64,000 bases of DNA from an uncultured Acidimicrobiales bacterium (GCA_951812975.1 CATOTC010000001.1:1210001-1274000), one strand, 5' to 3'; positions 8,205-16,935 are shown, counted from the stretch's first letter. The notes: generated by a model not told the origin, from the sequence alone. Numbers and translations are program-made.

Positions 8205-9788
8205 TCATGCGCCGTCGTTCGGCGACAGTTGCTGCTGCAACTCGGTCTGGAAGGCTGCTTCTATCACGGCTCGGGCGATCGGCGCGGCGACGCGGCCTCC
8301 TGTCTGTTCGCCGGCTCCGGGTTGTGCCTCGACAATGACCGCGACCGCCAGGGTCGCCGCGCTGCCGGGGCGGCCGGCGAAGCCGACCACCCAGGCGTGG
8401 GAGTTCGGCGGGTCGGTGCCGAGCTGGGCCGTGCCCGTCTTTCCTCCGACGACCAGACCAGGCACCGCCATGTTCCTGGCCGTGCCGTTGGCGACCACAT
8501 GGATCATCGCCTCACGCAGCACTTCGGCAACCTGGGGTGAGGCAGCGATCCGCCAGACTTCGGGTTCGGTGGTCGCGTATCTGGTCCCGTCGGCGGCGGT
8601 GACCTCCGCGACGACATGGGGAACCATGAGCACGCCCTGATTGGCGACGGCTGCGGCCACCATCGCCATCTGCAACGGCGTGGACGCCACATCGTTCTGG
8701 CCGATCGCGGTCTGGGCGAGGATCGCCGAGCCTTCATGTATCGGAGTTTCGCCGTTCGGCAGAGCCGCTGAAGCCGCTTGGTCGCCTCGGTAGTACTCGA
8801 CGTCGGCGAGGAACTTGCCGTAGTCGGTCGGGAATCGTGAAGCCACCGCCCCGGGTACGTCGAAGGGGACCGTGTCGTTGAAGCCGAAGTTTTCGGCGGT
8901 GGAGACCATGATCTGCGGGCCGATCCACTCCGCGCCCATCTCCGCGAAGGCGGTGTTGCACGAGACCCGCAGCACCTCTCGCAGGTCGCCGCCGCATTCG
9001 GTGTCCGCGAAGTTCCTTATCGGAGAGCCCGAGGGCAGAGGTTGGTACTCCTCGCTCTCACCGAAGACGGGAGTCGTCGGCGAGACCGAGCCGCTCTCGA
9101 CACCGGCCGCTGCGGTGACGATCTTGAACGTCGAGCCCGGAAAGAACACCTCGCGGAACGACTTGGCCAGCAGCGGCTGGTCGGGATTGTTCGACAACAC
9201 CTCGTATGCAGCATTGACAGCCGGTCCGTCGAGTCCGCTCAACAGATTCGGGTCAAAGCTGGGATAGGTCCACATGGCCACGATCTCGCCGGTCGAGGGG
9301 TTGAGGGCAACCACCGACCCGCGGCGCGGGCCCAGAGCGGTCACTGCCGCCTGCTGCACGTCGTCACGCACAGTCAGCACCAGCGACCCGGTGCTGTCCC
9401 GGTCGCGGAACAAGTCCGCGGGCGACTGGAACTGCTGGGTGAACCGTTCGCCTGCCAGTTCATCGTTGAAGGAGCGTTCCAGGCCGAACGATCCCTGGTT
9501 GAACGACTGGAATCCCACGATGTGCGCGAAGCGCTCCCCGGTTGGGTACTGGCGCACATAGTCGATGTCGGAATCACCGGCGGCAGCGACCGAGCGGGCC
9601 AACACGACACCGTCCGCCGAGCGGATCTCCCCTCTGGGACGACCGAACTCCCTCAACAGCGGGCGCACGTTGAGCGGGTCGGTGCGCAGTTCCTGTGAGT
9701 TCACCAACTGCACCCGATTGAGCTGCGCGAAGAGCAGCACATACAGAACCAGCATGCCGATGCCCAGTTGGCGTATCCGTCGGTTCAT
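8205..9788 (-). CDS. pbpA: Penicillin-binding protein 2-type transpeptidase PbpA
   Basis: This class B (monofunctional) D,D-transpeptidase is anchored by an N-terminal helix (about 9-24) with the rest outside the membrane. The active-site serine is in GSTFKIVTAA (SxxK), the second motif is SCNTAFAEM (SxN), and the third is GKTGTAQLG (KTG). At 527 residues it matches the size of mycobacterial PbpA (about 490). Its ATG overlaps the rodA stop by four bases (ATGA), so the two partners of the elongation or septal synthase are translated together. It ends 43 bp before pknB. Confidence 0.94.
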   Translation of the reverse strand: MNRRIRQLGIGMLVLYVLLFAQLNRVQLVNSQELRTDPLNVRPLLREFGRPRGEIRSADGVVLARSVAAAGDSDIDYVRQYPTGERFAHIVGFQSFNQGSFGLERSFNDELAGERFTQQFQSPADLFRDRDSTGSLVLTVRDDVQQAAVTALGPRRGSVVALNPSTGEIVAMWTYPSFDPNLLSGLDGPAVNAAYEVLSNNPDQPLLAKSFREVFFPGSTFKIVTAAAGVESGSVSPTTPVFGESEEYQPLPSGSPIRNFADTECGGDLREVLRVSCNTAFAEMGAEWIGPQIMVSTAENFGFNDTVPFDVPGAVASRFPTDYGKFLADVEYYRGDQAASAALPNGETPIHEGSAILAQTAIGQNDVASTPLQMAMVAAAVANQGVLMVPHVVAEVTAADGTRYATTEPEVWRIAASPQVAEVLREAMIHVVANGTARNMAVPGLVVGGKTGTAQLGTDPPNSHAWVVGFAGRPGSAATLAVAVIVEAQPGAGEQTGGRVAAPIARAVIEAAFQTELQQQLSPNDGA

Positions 9789-11104
9789 CGGGCGGTCTCG
9801 GGAGGACCTGCGCGCTGTTCGTGCGACAGGCGGATCAGCAGGGCGAGCACTATGTAGTTGGTGACCAGGGCCGAGCCGCCGTAGCTGACGAACGGCAGGG
9901 TGATCCCGGTCAGCGGCACCAAACGAATCACTCCGCCGATGATGATGAACGCTTGAAGCCCGATCAGTGTAGTGAGACCGACCGCCAGCAGCTTCTCGAA
10001 CGGTCGGGTCGCTCGAATGGCGATCCGCAGGCCCGAACCGACTATCACCACAAAGGCCATGAGAATTGCCGTAGACCCAGCCAGCCCCATTTCTTCACCG
10101 ATCGCCGAGAAGATGAAGTCCGATTCGGCGATCGGAACTCGGTCGGGGTCGCCGCGGCCCAGCCCGGTGCCTGTCAATCCCCCTTCGGCCAGCGAGAACG
10201 AGGCTTGCGCTATCTGATAGCCGCCTCCGCCGAAGTCTGAGAAGGGGTCGAGCCAGGCATCGAAACGGGTCTGCACATGGTCGAACAGACGCCACGACAC
10301 GATCGCGCCGCCGACGAACAGGAACAGGCCCAATGCCAGAAAGGACGACCGTTCGGTGGCCACCCACATCAACACCACGAACAACGCGAAGAACAGCAGC
10401 GACGAACCCAGGTCTCGTTCGAACACCATGATTCCGACCGATGCCACCCAGGCAACCGCGATCGGCGCCAGGTCGCGCAGTTCGATCCGATTGCGGATCA
10501 GTTCCCGGGACTCGACCAGGTAACCGGCGAAGAATATCGCGAGGGCGATCTTGGCGAATTCGCCCGGCTGGAAGTTGACCGGGCCGAGACTGACCCAGAT
10601 TCGGGCGCCGCGGATGTCGACGCCGATCCCGGGCACGAGCGGCAGAGCCAACAGCGCGATCCCGGCGAGCCCCAACAGGTAGCGGTAACCCGCCAATTCC
10701 CGGGCTCTGGGGACCAGGACGAGGGTGATCACAAAGGCCGCGACCCCGACTCCGGTCCACAACGACTGAAGGCCCGCGAGGTCGCCGCCGCCTTCCACAT
10801 CGGAGCCGAGGCGGGCGATCATCACATAGCCGATCCCGTTGAGCAGCAGTGCTGTGGGCACCAGCACGGGATCGGCGGCGAAGGCCAGCCGCCGAACCGC
10901 AATATGGATGAAGAAGAACAGCCCCAGGGTGCCCGCCAGGAACGGTCTGATGTCGGCTGGAAGTTCGGCGTTGCGACCGAGACTGGCTAGTCCGTAGGCC
11001 GAGACCACAACGACCGAGACCATCACTACCAGGCCCAGTTCGACCCGGCGGGGCCGAAGACTGCTCACGACGGGAGGTTTTGACGGCAGTTCAGCCGCTG
11101 TCAC
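9785..11104 (-). CDS. rodA: RodA/FtsW/SpoVE-family SEDS glycosyltransferase
   Basis: This polytopic membrane enzyme polymerises lipid II into glycan strands together with the adjacent class B PBP. The 439 residues form about ten or more hydrophobic helices. Family motifs are GYQIAQASFSLAEGGLTG with GLGRG following, IAESDFIFSAIGEEMGL, and LPFVSYGGSALV near the end. The GTG at 11104 overlaps the pstP stop in a GTGA arrangement, which is why I prefer it over upstream in-frame codons that extend into pstP. It overlaps pbpA by four bases. Confidence 0.94.
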   Translation of the reverse strand: MTAAELPSKPPVVSSLRPRRVELGLVVMVSVVVVSAYGLASLGRNAELPADIRPFLAGTLGLFFFIHIAVRRLAFAADPVLVPTALLLNGIGYVMIARLGSDVEGGGDLAGLQSLWTGVGVAAFVITLVLVPRARELAGYRYLLGLAGIALLALPLVPGIGVDIRGARIWVSLGPVNFQPGEFAKIALAIFFAGYLVESRELIRNRIELRDLAPIAVAWVASVGIMVFERDLGSSLLFFALFVVLMWVATERSSFLALGLFLFVGGAIVSWRLFDHVQTRFDAWLDPFSDFGGGGYQIAQASFSLAEGGLTGTGLGRGDPDRVPIAESDFIFSAIGEEMGLAGSTAILMAFVVIVGSGLRIAIRATRPFEKLLAVGLTTLIGLQAFIIIGGVIRLVPLTGITLPFVSYGGSALVTNYIVLALLIRLSHEQRAGPPETAR

Positions 11105-12120
11105 AGGACTGCTAAGAGCACTAGCAACAACACCAACACGATGAGCGCCAAGGCCGCCAACCAACTGAGCGGCCAGGTTTCGAACCAGCGCCAGTCGACG
11201 AAGGACCGCCACGACAGTGAGTCGAGTTCGGTTGATGCGGCGTCTGCGGCCTCTGCTTCTCCTTCGGGCTCGGCGTCATCGCTGGTCGGTTCGGCGGCGG
11301 GCGCGGTTTCGTCTGTCGGGTCGCTGGGGGGTTCAGCGGGCGCGGTATCAACCTTGTGGGCTGCGACGACTCGATCAGCAGGGGGGTCCGACTCGGTCGG
11401 TTCAGCTTCGACTACGTCCACGACCACGACGGTGACGTTGTCTCGCCCACCTGCGGCACACGCTGCTTCGACGAGTGCAATAGCAGCTTCTTGGGGATCG
11501 GCCGTCTCGTCGAGGATCTCTTCGATCTCGGCGTCGCTGAGTTCGTTGTTGAGACCGTCACTGCACAGCAGGTACCGGTCGCCTGCTACCGGCACGAGCT
11601 CCCAGGCGTCGACCAGCAGGGGCTCTTCGACACCGAGTGCCCGGGTGACCACGTTGCGCTGGGGGTGGACCTTCGCCTCCTCGGGGGAGATCCAACCGTC
11701 TCGCACCATGCCCTCGACCAGACTGTGGTCATCGGTCAACTGCACCATCTGATCCGCAGTGCACAGATACAGCCTGCTGTCACCGACGTTGGCGACGCAG
11801 AGCAACTCGGTGTCATCAACGGTCATGGCTACGAGTGCGACCAGTGTGGTTCCCATTCCGTAGAGCGCCTGGTCGTCCCGGGCTCGGTCCAAGACCTCGC
11901 GGTTTGCTCGCTGCACCGTCTCGATCAGTTCGTCCACGCTGTTGAATGTGGTCGTCTCGGCCATCTGTTCGACAGCAATGGCCGAGGCCACTTCCCCGCC
12001 GCTGTGACCTCCCATGCCGTCGGCCACAACAAAGACGCTCTCAGCCGAGAGGACTCCGTCCTGGTTGATGTCACGTATTCGGCCCGTATCGGTGACCGCA
12101 CCCCAAGCAAGCGTGGTCAT
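11101..12120 (-). CDS. pstP: PP2C-family Ser/Thr phosphatase PstP
   Basis: This metal-dependent phosphatase opposes PknB. Metal-binding aspartates are in DINQDGVL, VADGMGGHSGGE, LLCSDGLNNELSD and GGRDNVTVVVVD. After the catalytic domain (about 1-238) comes an acidic Pro/Ala/Glu-rich linker. A membrane helix lies near the C-terminus (LAALALIVLVLLLVLLAVL), followed directly by the stop, so unlike the longer mycobacterial protein there is no large external domain. The start codon overlaps the fhaB stop (ATGA) and the stop overlaps the rodA start. Confidence 0.94.
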   Translation of the reverse strand: MTTLAWGAVTDTGRIRDINQDGVLSAESVFVVADGMGGHSGGEVASAIAVEQMAETTTFNSVDELIETVQRANREVLDRARDDQALYGMGTTLVALVAMTVDDTELLCVANVGDSRLYLCTADQMVQLTDDHSLVEGMVRDGWISPEEAKVHPQRNVVTRALGVEEPLLVDAWELVPVAGDRYLLCSDGLNNELSDAEIEEILDETADPQEAAIALVEAACAAGGRDNVTVVVVDVVEAEPTESDPPADRVVAAHKVDTAPAEPPSDPTDETAPAAEPTSDDAEPEGEAEAADAASTELDSLSWRSFVDWRWFETWPLSWLAALALIVLVLLLVLLAVL

Positions 12121-12680
12121 GTGAGCACCAGTTCTATTTCAGCTATCTGGATCCGGGCGCCGCGTTTGATCGGTGTGGGTTCGGTGACTGTTTCTCCGTC
12201 GAGTTGCGTGCCGTTGGTTGAACCAAGATCCTCGAGATACCACGCGCCATCGTGGAAGAAGAGGCGGGCATGGAGTTTCGATACCCGGAAGTCGTCGATC
12301 TGCACTCCGCATCCGGGCGCGCGGCCGACGGTGGTTTCGGTGCTGAGAGCAAACCTCCCGCCTGCCATCGCGGGCGGGGCGACCAACAGCAGTTCGCTGG
12401 ATCGTTCTCGGCGCCGACGGGGTTCTGTTCGCTGAACCCGCGCCTCCCCCGCTGTACCCGTCGCTTCGCTGGTTCCGGCGCCCACAGCAACCATCGGCGC
12501 TCTGGTTCGTCTCGTAGCTCTTGGGGCTCTTGGGGCTCTCGGGGCTCTGACAACCCTGGGAATGGTCAGTCCCTGCTCGGCTCGGAGTTCAACCCACACC
12601 GCTCTGAGCACGCGTAGAAACACCAGATATACAAGGGCCAGCAAGCAGAGCCGAAGCAGGACGAGCGATTGTTCCGACAC
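12117..12680 (-). CDS. fhaB: FHA-domain membrane protein FhaB (FipA-type)
   Basis: The protein has an N-terminal membrane segment (LLRLCLLALVYLVFLRVL, about 9-26). A basic, Arg/Ala-rich linker follows, then a C-terminal forkhead-associated domain (about 105-187). Phosphothreonine-binding motifs are VGRAPGCGVQIDD, VSKLHARLF and GSTNGTQLDG. In mycobacteria the orthologue binds PknB-phosphorylated division proteins. The operon position and the four-base overlap with pstP support the name. Confidence 0.92.
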   Translation of the reverse strand: MSEQSLVLLRLCLLALVYLVFLRVLRAVWVELRAEQGLTIPRVVRAPRAPRAPRATRRTRAPMVAVGAGTSEATGTAGEARVQRTEPRRRRERSSELLLVAPPAMAGGRFALSTETTVGRAPGCGVQIDDFRVSKLHARLFFHDGAWYLEDLGSTNGTQLDGETVTEPTPIKRGARIQIAEIELVLT

Positions 12681-12724
12681 GGTCCTTTGAGGTTACCTTC
12701 CGCCGATGACACGGCAGCGGTTGT

Positions 12725-13378
12725 TCAAGCGGACCGGAACTCGATCAGAACCGAACCCAACTCGATCCGGTCGCCGTCTGTGAGGCGGTGCGAGACCACT
12801 GGTCTGCCGTTAACCAGAGTCTGGTTGGTCGATCCGTTGTCGTGGAGTATGAATCCGTTGCCGTCGGGTCGAATCGTGGCGTGTTCCCGGCTGACGTTGG
12901 GGTCGTCGAACGAGATCGTGCATTCGGGTAAACGGCCCAGCGTCACCAGGTCCTCACCGAGCGTTACCTGGTCGCCAGTGGGCAGGTGCAGCACCCCAAT
13001 CTCGCTGCTTGCCTCCCTCATGCGGGAGTCCACTTTGATCGCCCCGCCGCGCAGCCGTTGATCACTCGACAGCTCGACCCTGACGGGCCCCATGAACGTC
13101 CAGCCTTCGTCGCGGGCATGGTCACGGGACATGTCGCACAGTTCTGAGATGAGCGACTCCTGGATCTCAACGAAACGTTCCAGATCCTGGGCCGAGAGCG
13201 TCACTCGGAAATGGTTCGGCACCACCGTCTGGCCTCGCACGCCGACGCTTCGACCATCGCCCATCTCGCGCACGATCCGGTGCCCAATCTCGACCGGACG
13301 CACTCCCCCGCGCAGGACACGGCCGACGGTGCCTCCCACCAAGCGTTCGAGACGGCGTTCAACTGATCGCAGGCCCAC
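12725..13378 (-). CDS. fhaA: FhaA-type protein with DUF3662 and FHA domains (short linker)
   Basis: The N-terminal DUF3662 domain (about 1-120: LERLVGGTVGRVLRGGVRP, VPNHFRVTLSAQD) is joined to a C-terminal FHA domain (about 140-215: LGRLPECTISFDD, VSREHATI, GSTNQTLVNGRP). M. tuberculosis FhaA has a linker of hundreds of residues and totals over 500; here the two domains are nearly adjacent in 217 residues. In the family it links PknB to lipid II flippase (MurJ/MviN) regulation. It is the first gene of the leftward operon, next to tRNA-Leu as in mycobacteria. Confidence 0.9.
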   Translation of the reverse strand: MGLRSVERRLERLVGGTVGRVLRGGVRPVEIGHRIVREMGDGRSVGVRGQTVVPNHFRVTLSAQDLERFVEIQESLISELCDMSRDHARDEGWTFMGPVRVELSSDQRLRGGAIKVDSRMREASSEIGVLHLPTGDQVTLGEDLVTLGRLPECTISFDDPNVSREHATIRPDGNGFILHDNGSTNQTLVNGRPVVSHRLTDGDRIELGSVLIEFRSA

Positions 13379-13650
13379 ACTCAGAGAGTAGTCCCCTCTA
13401 CAACGGTTCGATCCCCGACCTTAGAACGTGCGCGGATTGAATTTCGCGGGTGCGCCGGGATCTGTTTCTCCTGCTCTTGTTCACTGCGTTCACGGGCCGT
13501 TCCTGTTCGCTCCGCTCACGGGCCACGCGGGCCACGGCCTCGTTCGGTCCCGGCCGTGTGGGGGATAGATCCGCTCGGCCTCTTCGGGGTTCCACGGATT
13601 CAGATCCGCAACGCTATGATCGGGGCACGTTCACTGCGGTGTGCGGCCAC

Positions 13651-13734
13651 GCGCGAGTGGCGGAATTGGCAGACGCGCAGGCTTCAGGTGCCTGTGTCCG
13701 AAAGGATGTGGGGGTTCAAGTCCCCCCTCGCGCA
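13651..13734 (+). tRNA. tRNA-Leu (anticodon CAG)
   Basis: The acceptor stem GCGCGAG (13651-13657) pairs with CTCGCGC (13727-13733), with discriminator A13734. The anticodon stem CAGGC/GCCTG encloses the loop TTCAGGT with anticodon CAG at 13685-13687. A long class II variable arm and the T-loop GGTTCAAGTCC follow. CCA is not encoded. The position beside fhaA is the same as leuT in mycobacteria. The prmA frame on the other strand ends inside this gene. Confidence 0.95.
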
Positions 13735-14580
13735 CTCCGGCGATGGCTCTTGGTCAGGCGTGGTGATCTGGGGCTCTGAGTTGGCGAGGACCAGCGACGA
13801 CCACTCGCCTGCGGTTGCGCGTTCGACTTCAACGAGAGGGTGGAGGAAGTCGACCACCTGGGAGCATTGGGACGGCGAGATCCCTGCTACGGCAAGCCAT
13901 CCGCCCGGTGACACATGGGCGACCAACTCCCGGGCGAGTTCCACGATCCCGGCTCTGGCGATGTTGGCGACGACCACATCGAAGAGGCCGTCGAACTCGC
14001 CCAATCCGGCGAGTGTCGCTTCCAGCTGATCATCCATGGCGTTGATCCGAGCATTGCGCAGTGCCGCTTCGACGGCATCGGGCTTGACGTCGACCGCCAC
14101 CACGCTCGCGGCGCCGAGCTTGAGGGCGCAGAGCCCGAGAATCCCGCTCCCGCAGCCGACATCGAGGACTCTCTCACCGCCGGAGACCCGCTTCACCAAT
14201 GCTTCGATCATCTGGCGGGTCGTGGGATGGTGGCCGCTTCCGAATCCACCCGGTCCGAGCTCGACCAGCCCGACGAGACCGCTGCGGTCGTGTTCAGACC
14301 ATGCCGCGCAGACGCTCAGTCGCTTACCGAACACGACCGGGCGGGTGTTACGGAACCATGCTTGCAGGGCTGCACCGCCATCGGGCCGCATCACCGCCAT
14401 CACACCCTCAGCTTGAAGCGACGCAACGAGGTTCGCGGCATTCCGTTCGTCATCCACGGCGGCCAATATCACCCGGCGTGCGTCGCTGGGCTCCACAACA
14501 TCCAGCAGACCCGCACCGAGGCCTTCGAGACGTTCACACATCCCAGCAAGTTCGTCCGCGCTGGTCGCCACCACAATCAC
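13684..14580 (-). CDS. prmA: Ribosomal protein L11 methyltransferase-like SAM enzyme
   Basis: This Rossmann-fold methyltransferase probably trimethylates ribosomal protein L11. Family features are GGFGSGHHPTTRQMIEAL followed by the SAM motif VLDVGCGSGILGL, then VVAVDVKPDAVEAALRNA and the catalytic-loop region VVVANIARAGIVELA. Recognisable PrmA sequence ends near EWSSLVLANSE. About 30 further residues follow, and the last of them (RGDLNPHILSDTGT) are antisense to tRNA-Leu, with the stop codon opposite the anticodon loop. The real protein therefore has a non-homologous tail. A 10-bp dyad lies just upstream of the start. Confidence 0.85.
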   Translation of the reverse strand: MIVVATSADELAGMCERLEGLGAGLLDVVEPSDARRVILAAVDDERNAANLVASLQAEGVMAVMRPDGGAALQAWFRNTRPVVFGKRLSVCAAWSEHDRSGLVGLVELGPGGFGSGHHPTTRQMIEALVKRVSGGERVLDVGCGSGILGLCALKLGAASVVAVDVKPDAVEAALRNARINAMDDQLEATLAGLGEFDGLFDVVVANIARAGIVELARELVAHVSPGGWLAVAGISPSQCSQVVDFLHPLVEVERATAGEWSSLVLANSEPQITTPDQEPSPECARGDLNPHILSDTGT

Positions 14581-14594
14581 CCCACCACCATGCC

Positions 14595-14620
14595 CGATGC
14601 AACGACATGCCGTTGCATCG
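14595..14620. promoter_or_regulatory. 10-bp inverted repeat upstream of prmA
   Basis: CGATGCAACG (14595-14604) and CGTTGCATCG (14611-14620) form a perfect dyad with a 6-base spacer. It lies 15 bp upstream of the prmA start. It could be a repressor operator or a hairpin in the leader. There is no U-tract in the prmA direction, which argues against a terminator for prmA itself. Confidence 0.5.
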
Positions 14621-14847
14621 CTGGTCCACGACCAGTCTTCTTGAATGAACGGTTGTGAGTTCGAGCTACGCCGTCCTGCCTGCAGAGCGCCAAGAGGTCA
14701 GGCGTCATGATTCAGCACTCTAAAGAGGTACGTGCGAAGCGGCACGAAGATGAGGAGTAATCGGTTTCGCCAATCCGCCAGCAGTCCGGTGAACAATGGC
14801 ACCCACTTTGGAATCACAGAGATCTGGTGGTTGAGCTCTCGTGTCTC

Positions 14848-15528
14848 CTAGGGGACATCCGATTTGACCCACCGATTAAAGTCGCGCAACAACGATTTGA
14901 CCCGCCGCTTAATGTCGCGCAACAACTCCAAATCTTCTCGACACGACTCACGAAATCGCTCCCACAAGGCAGCAAACGTCCATGTTTGCACCTGAATTAC
15001 AACAGATCCTGCGGCCATGTCATGCCACCCCTGCCGCGACGGAGACCAGAGTATCGACACAGCGCTCACGGCAGTAAATGCAACATAGGTCAGGGGCGCG
15101 TTTGATCCGCGCGCGATCAGCAAGACGGTCAGTCCACCGGCCAGGATGCTCCAACGGTTCACGGCAGCCGAGAGAGAGACAGCGCTACCATCTCTCGCGC
15201 AAACGGCTCGGATTCTCAGCAAACGTTTACCCAGCGAAGATCCGGACCCGCAGCGCCCATGCCAGACGATTTCATAGAGGAACCACAACGTCCCCATGAG
15301 AGCTCCCTCCAGGCTCCCGAATTCTGCATTCTCGGGTACCTCGAAGTGCCCTGCACGAAAGCTGTGGAAGACGCCAAGAACAACCGCTGCGAGAAAAACC
15401 ACACATAACGTGTCAACCAGTCGTGCGAGCAGGCGTTTGAGAGGCGAGGCCAATTCGACACGCGGTCCATTCTCTAGGAGGAGTTCGCCTGTCACGGGCC
15501 GCTGACCGTCTGGGTGATTCTCGGACAC
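14848..15528 (-). CDS. RDD-family membrane protein
   Basis: This is a polytopic membrane protein of unknown role. RDD features are RLLARLVDTLCVVFLAAVV near residues 32-50 (Arg, then Asp in the first helix), SLGKRLLRIRAV after the second helix, and the late RQGWHDMAAGSVVI. About four hydrophobic segments are visible. A charged cytoplasmic tail of about 45 residues (rich in Arg, Glu and Lys) follows the RDD domain. The start codon is only 15 bp from a near-perfect SOS box, so the gene may be LexA-controlled. Some RDD proteins act as ion antiporters; nothing here proves that. Confidence 0.8.
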   Translation of the reverse strand: MSENHPDGQRPVTGELLLENGPRVELASPLKRLLARLVDTLCVVFLAAVVLGVFHSFRAGHFEVPENAEFGSLEGALMGTLWFLYEIVWHGRCGSGSSLGKRLLRIRAVCARDGSAVSLSAAVNRWSILAGGLTVLLIARGSNAPLTYVAFTAVSAVSILWSPSRQGWHDMAAGSVVIQVQTWTFAALWERFRESCREDLELLRDIKRRVKSLLRDFNRWVKSDVP

Positions 15529-15542
15529 GGTCTAGTAGTGTA

Positions 15543-15558
15543 TCGAACATATGTTCGT
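15543..15558. promoter_or_regulatory. SOS (LexA) box
   Basis: CGAACATATGTTCG at 15544-15557 is a perfect palindrome. With its flanks (TCGAACATATGTTCGT) it matches the actinobacterial LexA consensus TCGAAC-N4-GTTCGA except at the final base. On the minus strand a -10-like TACACT follows directly (complement 15535-15540), so the box would overlap the promoter of the RDD gene. No intact gene lies downstream on the plus strand. Confidence 0.75.
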
Positions 15559-15693
15559 TACGCTACGCCGCCCCAAATCGACCAGGAAGCTCGAATTGCC
15601 CCATGGCTCGGCACCAGATGGGACCTCACAGCGGTGAGCCAGCCACGGTCTTGCAAGCGTCTGACGGTCAGGAAGCCAATCTTGGACTTCATA

Positions 15694-15747
15694 CCCGGCA
15701 ACCGTCAGACGATGCAGGCAAACCGAAGCCGTAACATGAAGCTCTAG
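15694..15747 (+). pseudogene. Remnant of a vsr gene N-terminus
   Basis: The plus-strand frame here encodes PGNRQTMQANRSRNMKL before a stop. It aligns with PGNRRSMQGNRSRDTKP at the start of the intact vsr at 41.6 kb, with about 11 of 15 positions identical. Only these 17 codons remain, and the rest of vsr is gone. The remnant is convergent with the restriction enzyme gene, so the locus once probably also carried a mismatch-repair endonuclease, as C5-methyltransferase systems often do. Confidence 0.55.
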
Positions 15748-15771
15748 ATAACCGAGGGTTCCGCGCTGGGC

Positions 15772-16935
15772 CTAACTCTCGAGCAGGTCGTTCAGGGAGT
15801 CGACCCAGGTGTCATCGATGCGCTGGATCGCGCCGATCCTCGTGTTGTCGTTGGTCCACGGCTCTAGATCGCGGGCCCACTTGAACTTGAACATCCAGCG
15901 CTTGGTGACCGGGAACATGCACGCTGCGACGATGTCGAAGGCGTCGTAGGTGTACTTTCTCCCGGCACCTGAGTCGCGTGTCTTCTGGGTCTCAACCTTT
16001 GCATCACCGTCCTTGTAGGTCTCGCTGAGAGCGTTCTTGCACTCGATCGTGAGTTCGCGTTTGTCGTCGAGTCGGATCCGGAAGTCCGGCATTCCGTCCT
16101 GGTCGATCGACTCGTGGGAGGCGATGCACTGATCGCGGTCGAGTAAGTCGCCGAGGTGGTGTTCTGCAATGCTCCCCCGCACCGCAACACCGAGACGGAA
16201 GTTCGACTCAATGATGTCGAGGATGGTGGCTGCACTGACACCGTAGAGAATCTCAAGTTCGTGGCGACCGATCCTGCCCTCAACGAAGTGCCCCGCGAGG
16301 CTCAGCCGCAGACCTGTGTCGAACCCCAGGCTGGTTGCGAGCGCCTCGAAACGGGCGTAGTCGAGTAGACGCTCCGGACGGAAACCAACCATCGATTCGA
16401 GACCGTCCCAACCTTCGCCCTGAGGAGTACGCGGTCTTGTCTTCTCCCTCGCCCACCAGGCCCAACCCGTGCTCATCACGGCCCTCGCGTTCGAGTCCCG
16501 GTAGTAACCCGAGATTCCTATCGGGAGCTGCGCGTAAACGAGGGGATCTAAACCGACGATGATGCCCGTCTCGGGGTCGACGGCAAGAACCAGAGTGATG
16601 TCCACACCGGCGGGATCGTGGCCGATCGGGTTGAATTCATTGCGGACCCGGGCTGGGTCGCCATATCGGATTTGGAAGCGGTGCTCTGTGGCGGGTCGGT
16701 TCTTGGTGGTTCGCTTTGTGGTTGTGAATGGATAGACAACGAGACCGAAGCGATGGTTGTCACTGTCTTCAGCACCGATGTAGACCGGTGCCAGCTTCTG
16801 GGCCGGAAAGGAGCATGAAAGCAATCGCCCACCCCCGTCCTCAATGCCCCTGAGCAACAGGTCCACGCCCGGTTTGCGGGACTTGGTGATGCCGTACAGC
16901 TTGGGGACGTAGCTGCGGCCGGCAAGATCCGTCAC
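15772..16935 (-). CDS. Predicted type II restriction endonuclease (PD-(D/E)XK), partner of the adjacent C5 methyltransferase
   Basis: I do not recognise the recognition sequence or a named family. A nuclease-like motif is visible near residue 290: MPDFRIRLDD then RELTIECKNA, i.e. PD-x(n)-E-x-K. The placement 24 bp behind a C5 cytosine methyltransferase on the same strand is typical of a type II R-M system. The N-terminal half has conserved segments such as LAGRSYVPKLY and HRFGLVVYPFTTT. A second copy about 89% identical lies at 39643-40806 and retains the same motif. The ATG at 16935 gives MTDLAGRSYVPK, the point where the two copies start to align. Confidence 0.75.
   Translation of the reverse strand: MTDLAGRSYVPKLYGITKSRKPGVDLLLRGIEDGGGRLLSCSFPAQKLAPVYIGAEDSDNHRFGLVVYPFTTTKRTTKNRPATEHRFQIRYGDPARVRNEFNPIGHDPAGVDITLVLAVDPETGIIVGLDPLVYAQLPIGISGYYRDSNARAVMSTGWAWWAREKTRPRTPQGEGWDGLESMVGFRPERLLDYARFEALATSLGFDTGLRLSLAGHFVEGRIGRHELEILYGVSAATILDIIESNFRLGVAVRGSIAEHHLGDLLDRDQCIASHESIDQDGMPDFRIRLDDKRELTIECKNALSETYKDGDAKVETQKTRDSGAGRKYTYDAFDIVAACMFPVTKRWMFKFKWARDLEPWTNDNTRIGAIQRIDDTWVDSLNDLLES

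Noticed and set aside
11356-12435. Plus-strand open frame of 359 codons across pstP and fhaB
   Set aside because: It is antisense to two overlapping, motif-rich genes and shows no domain.
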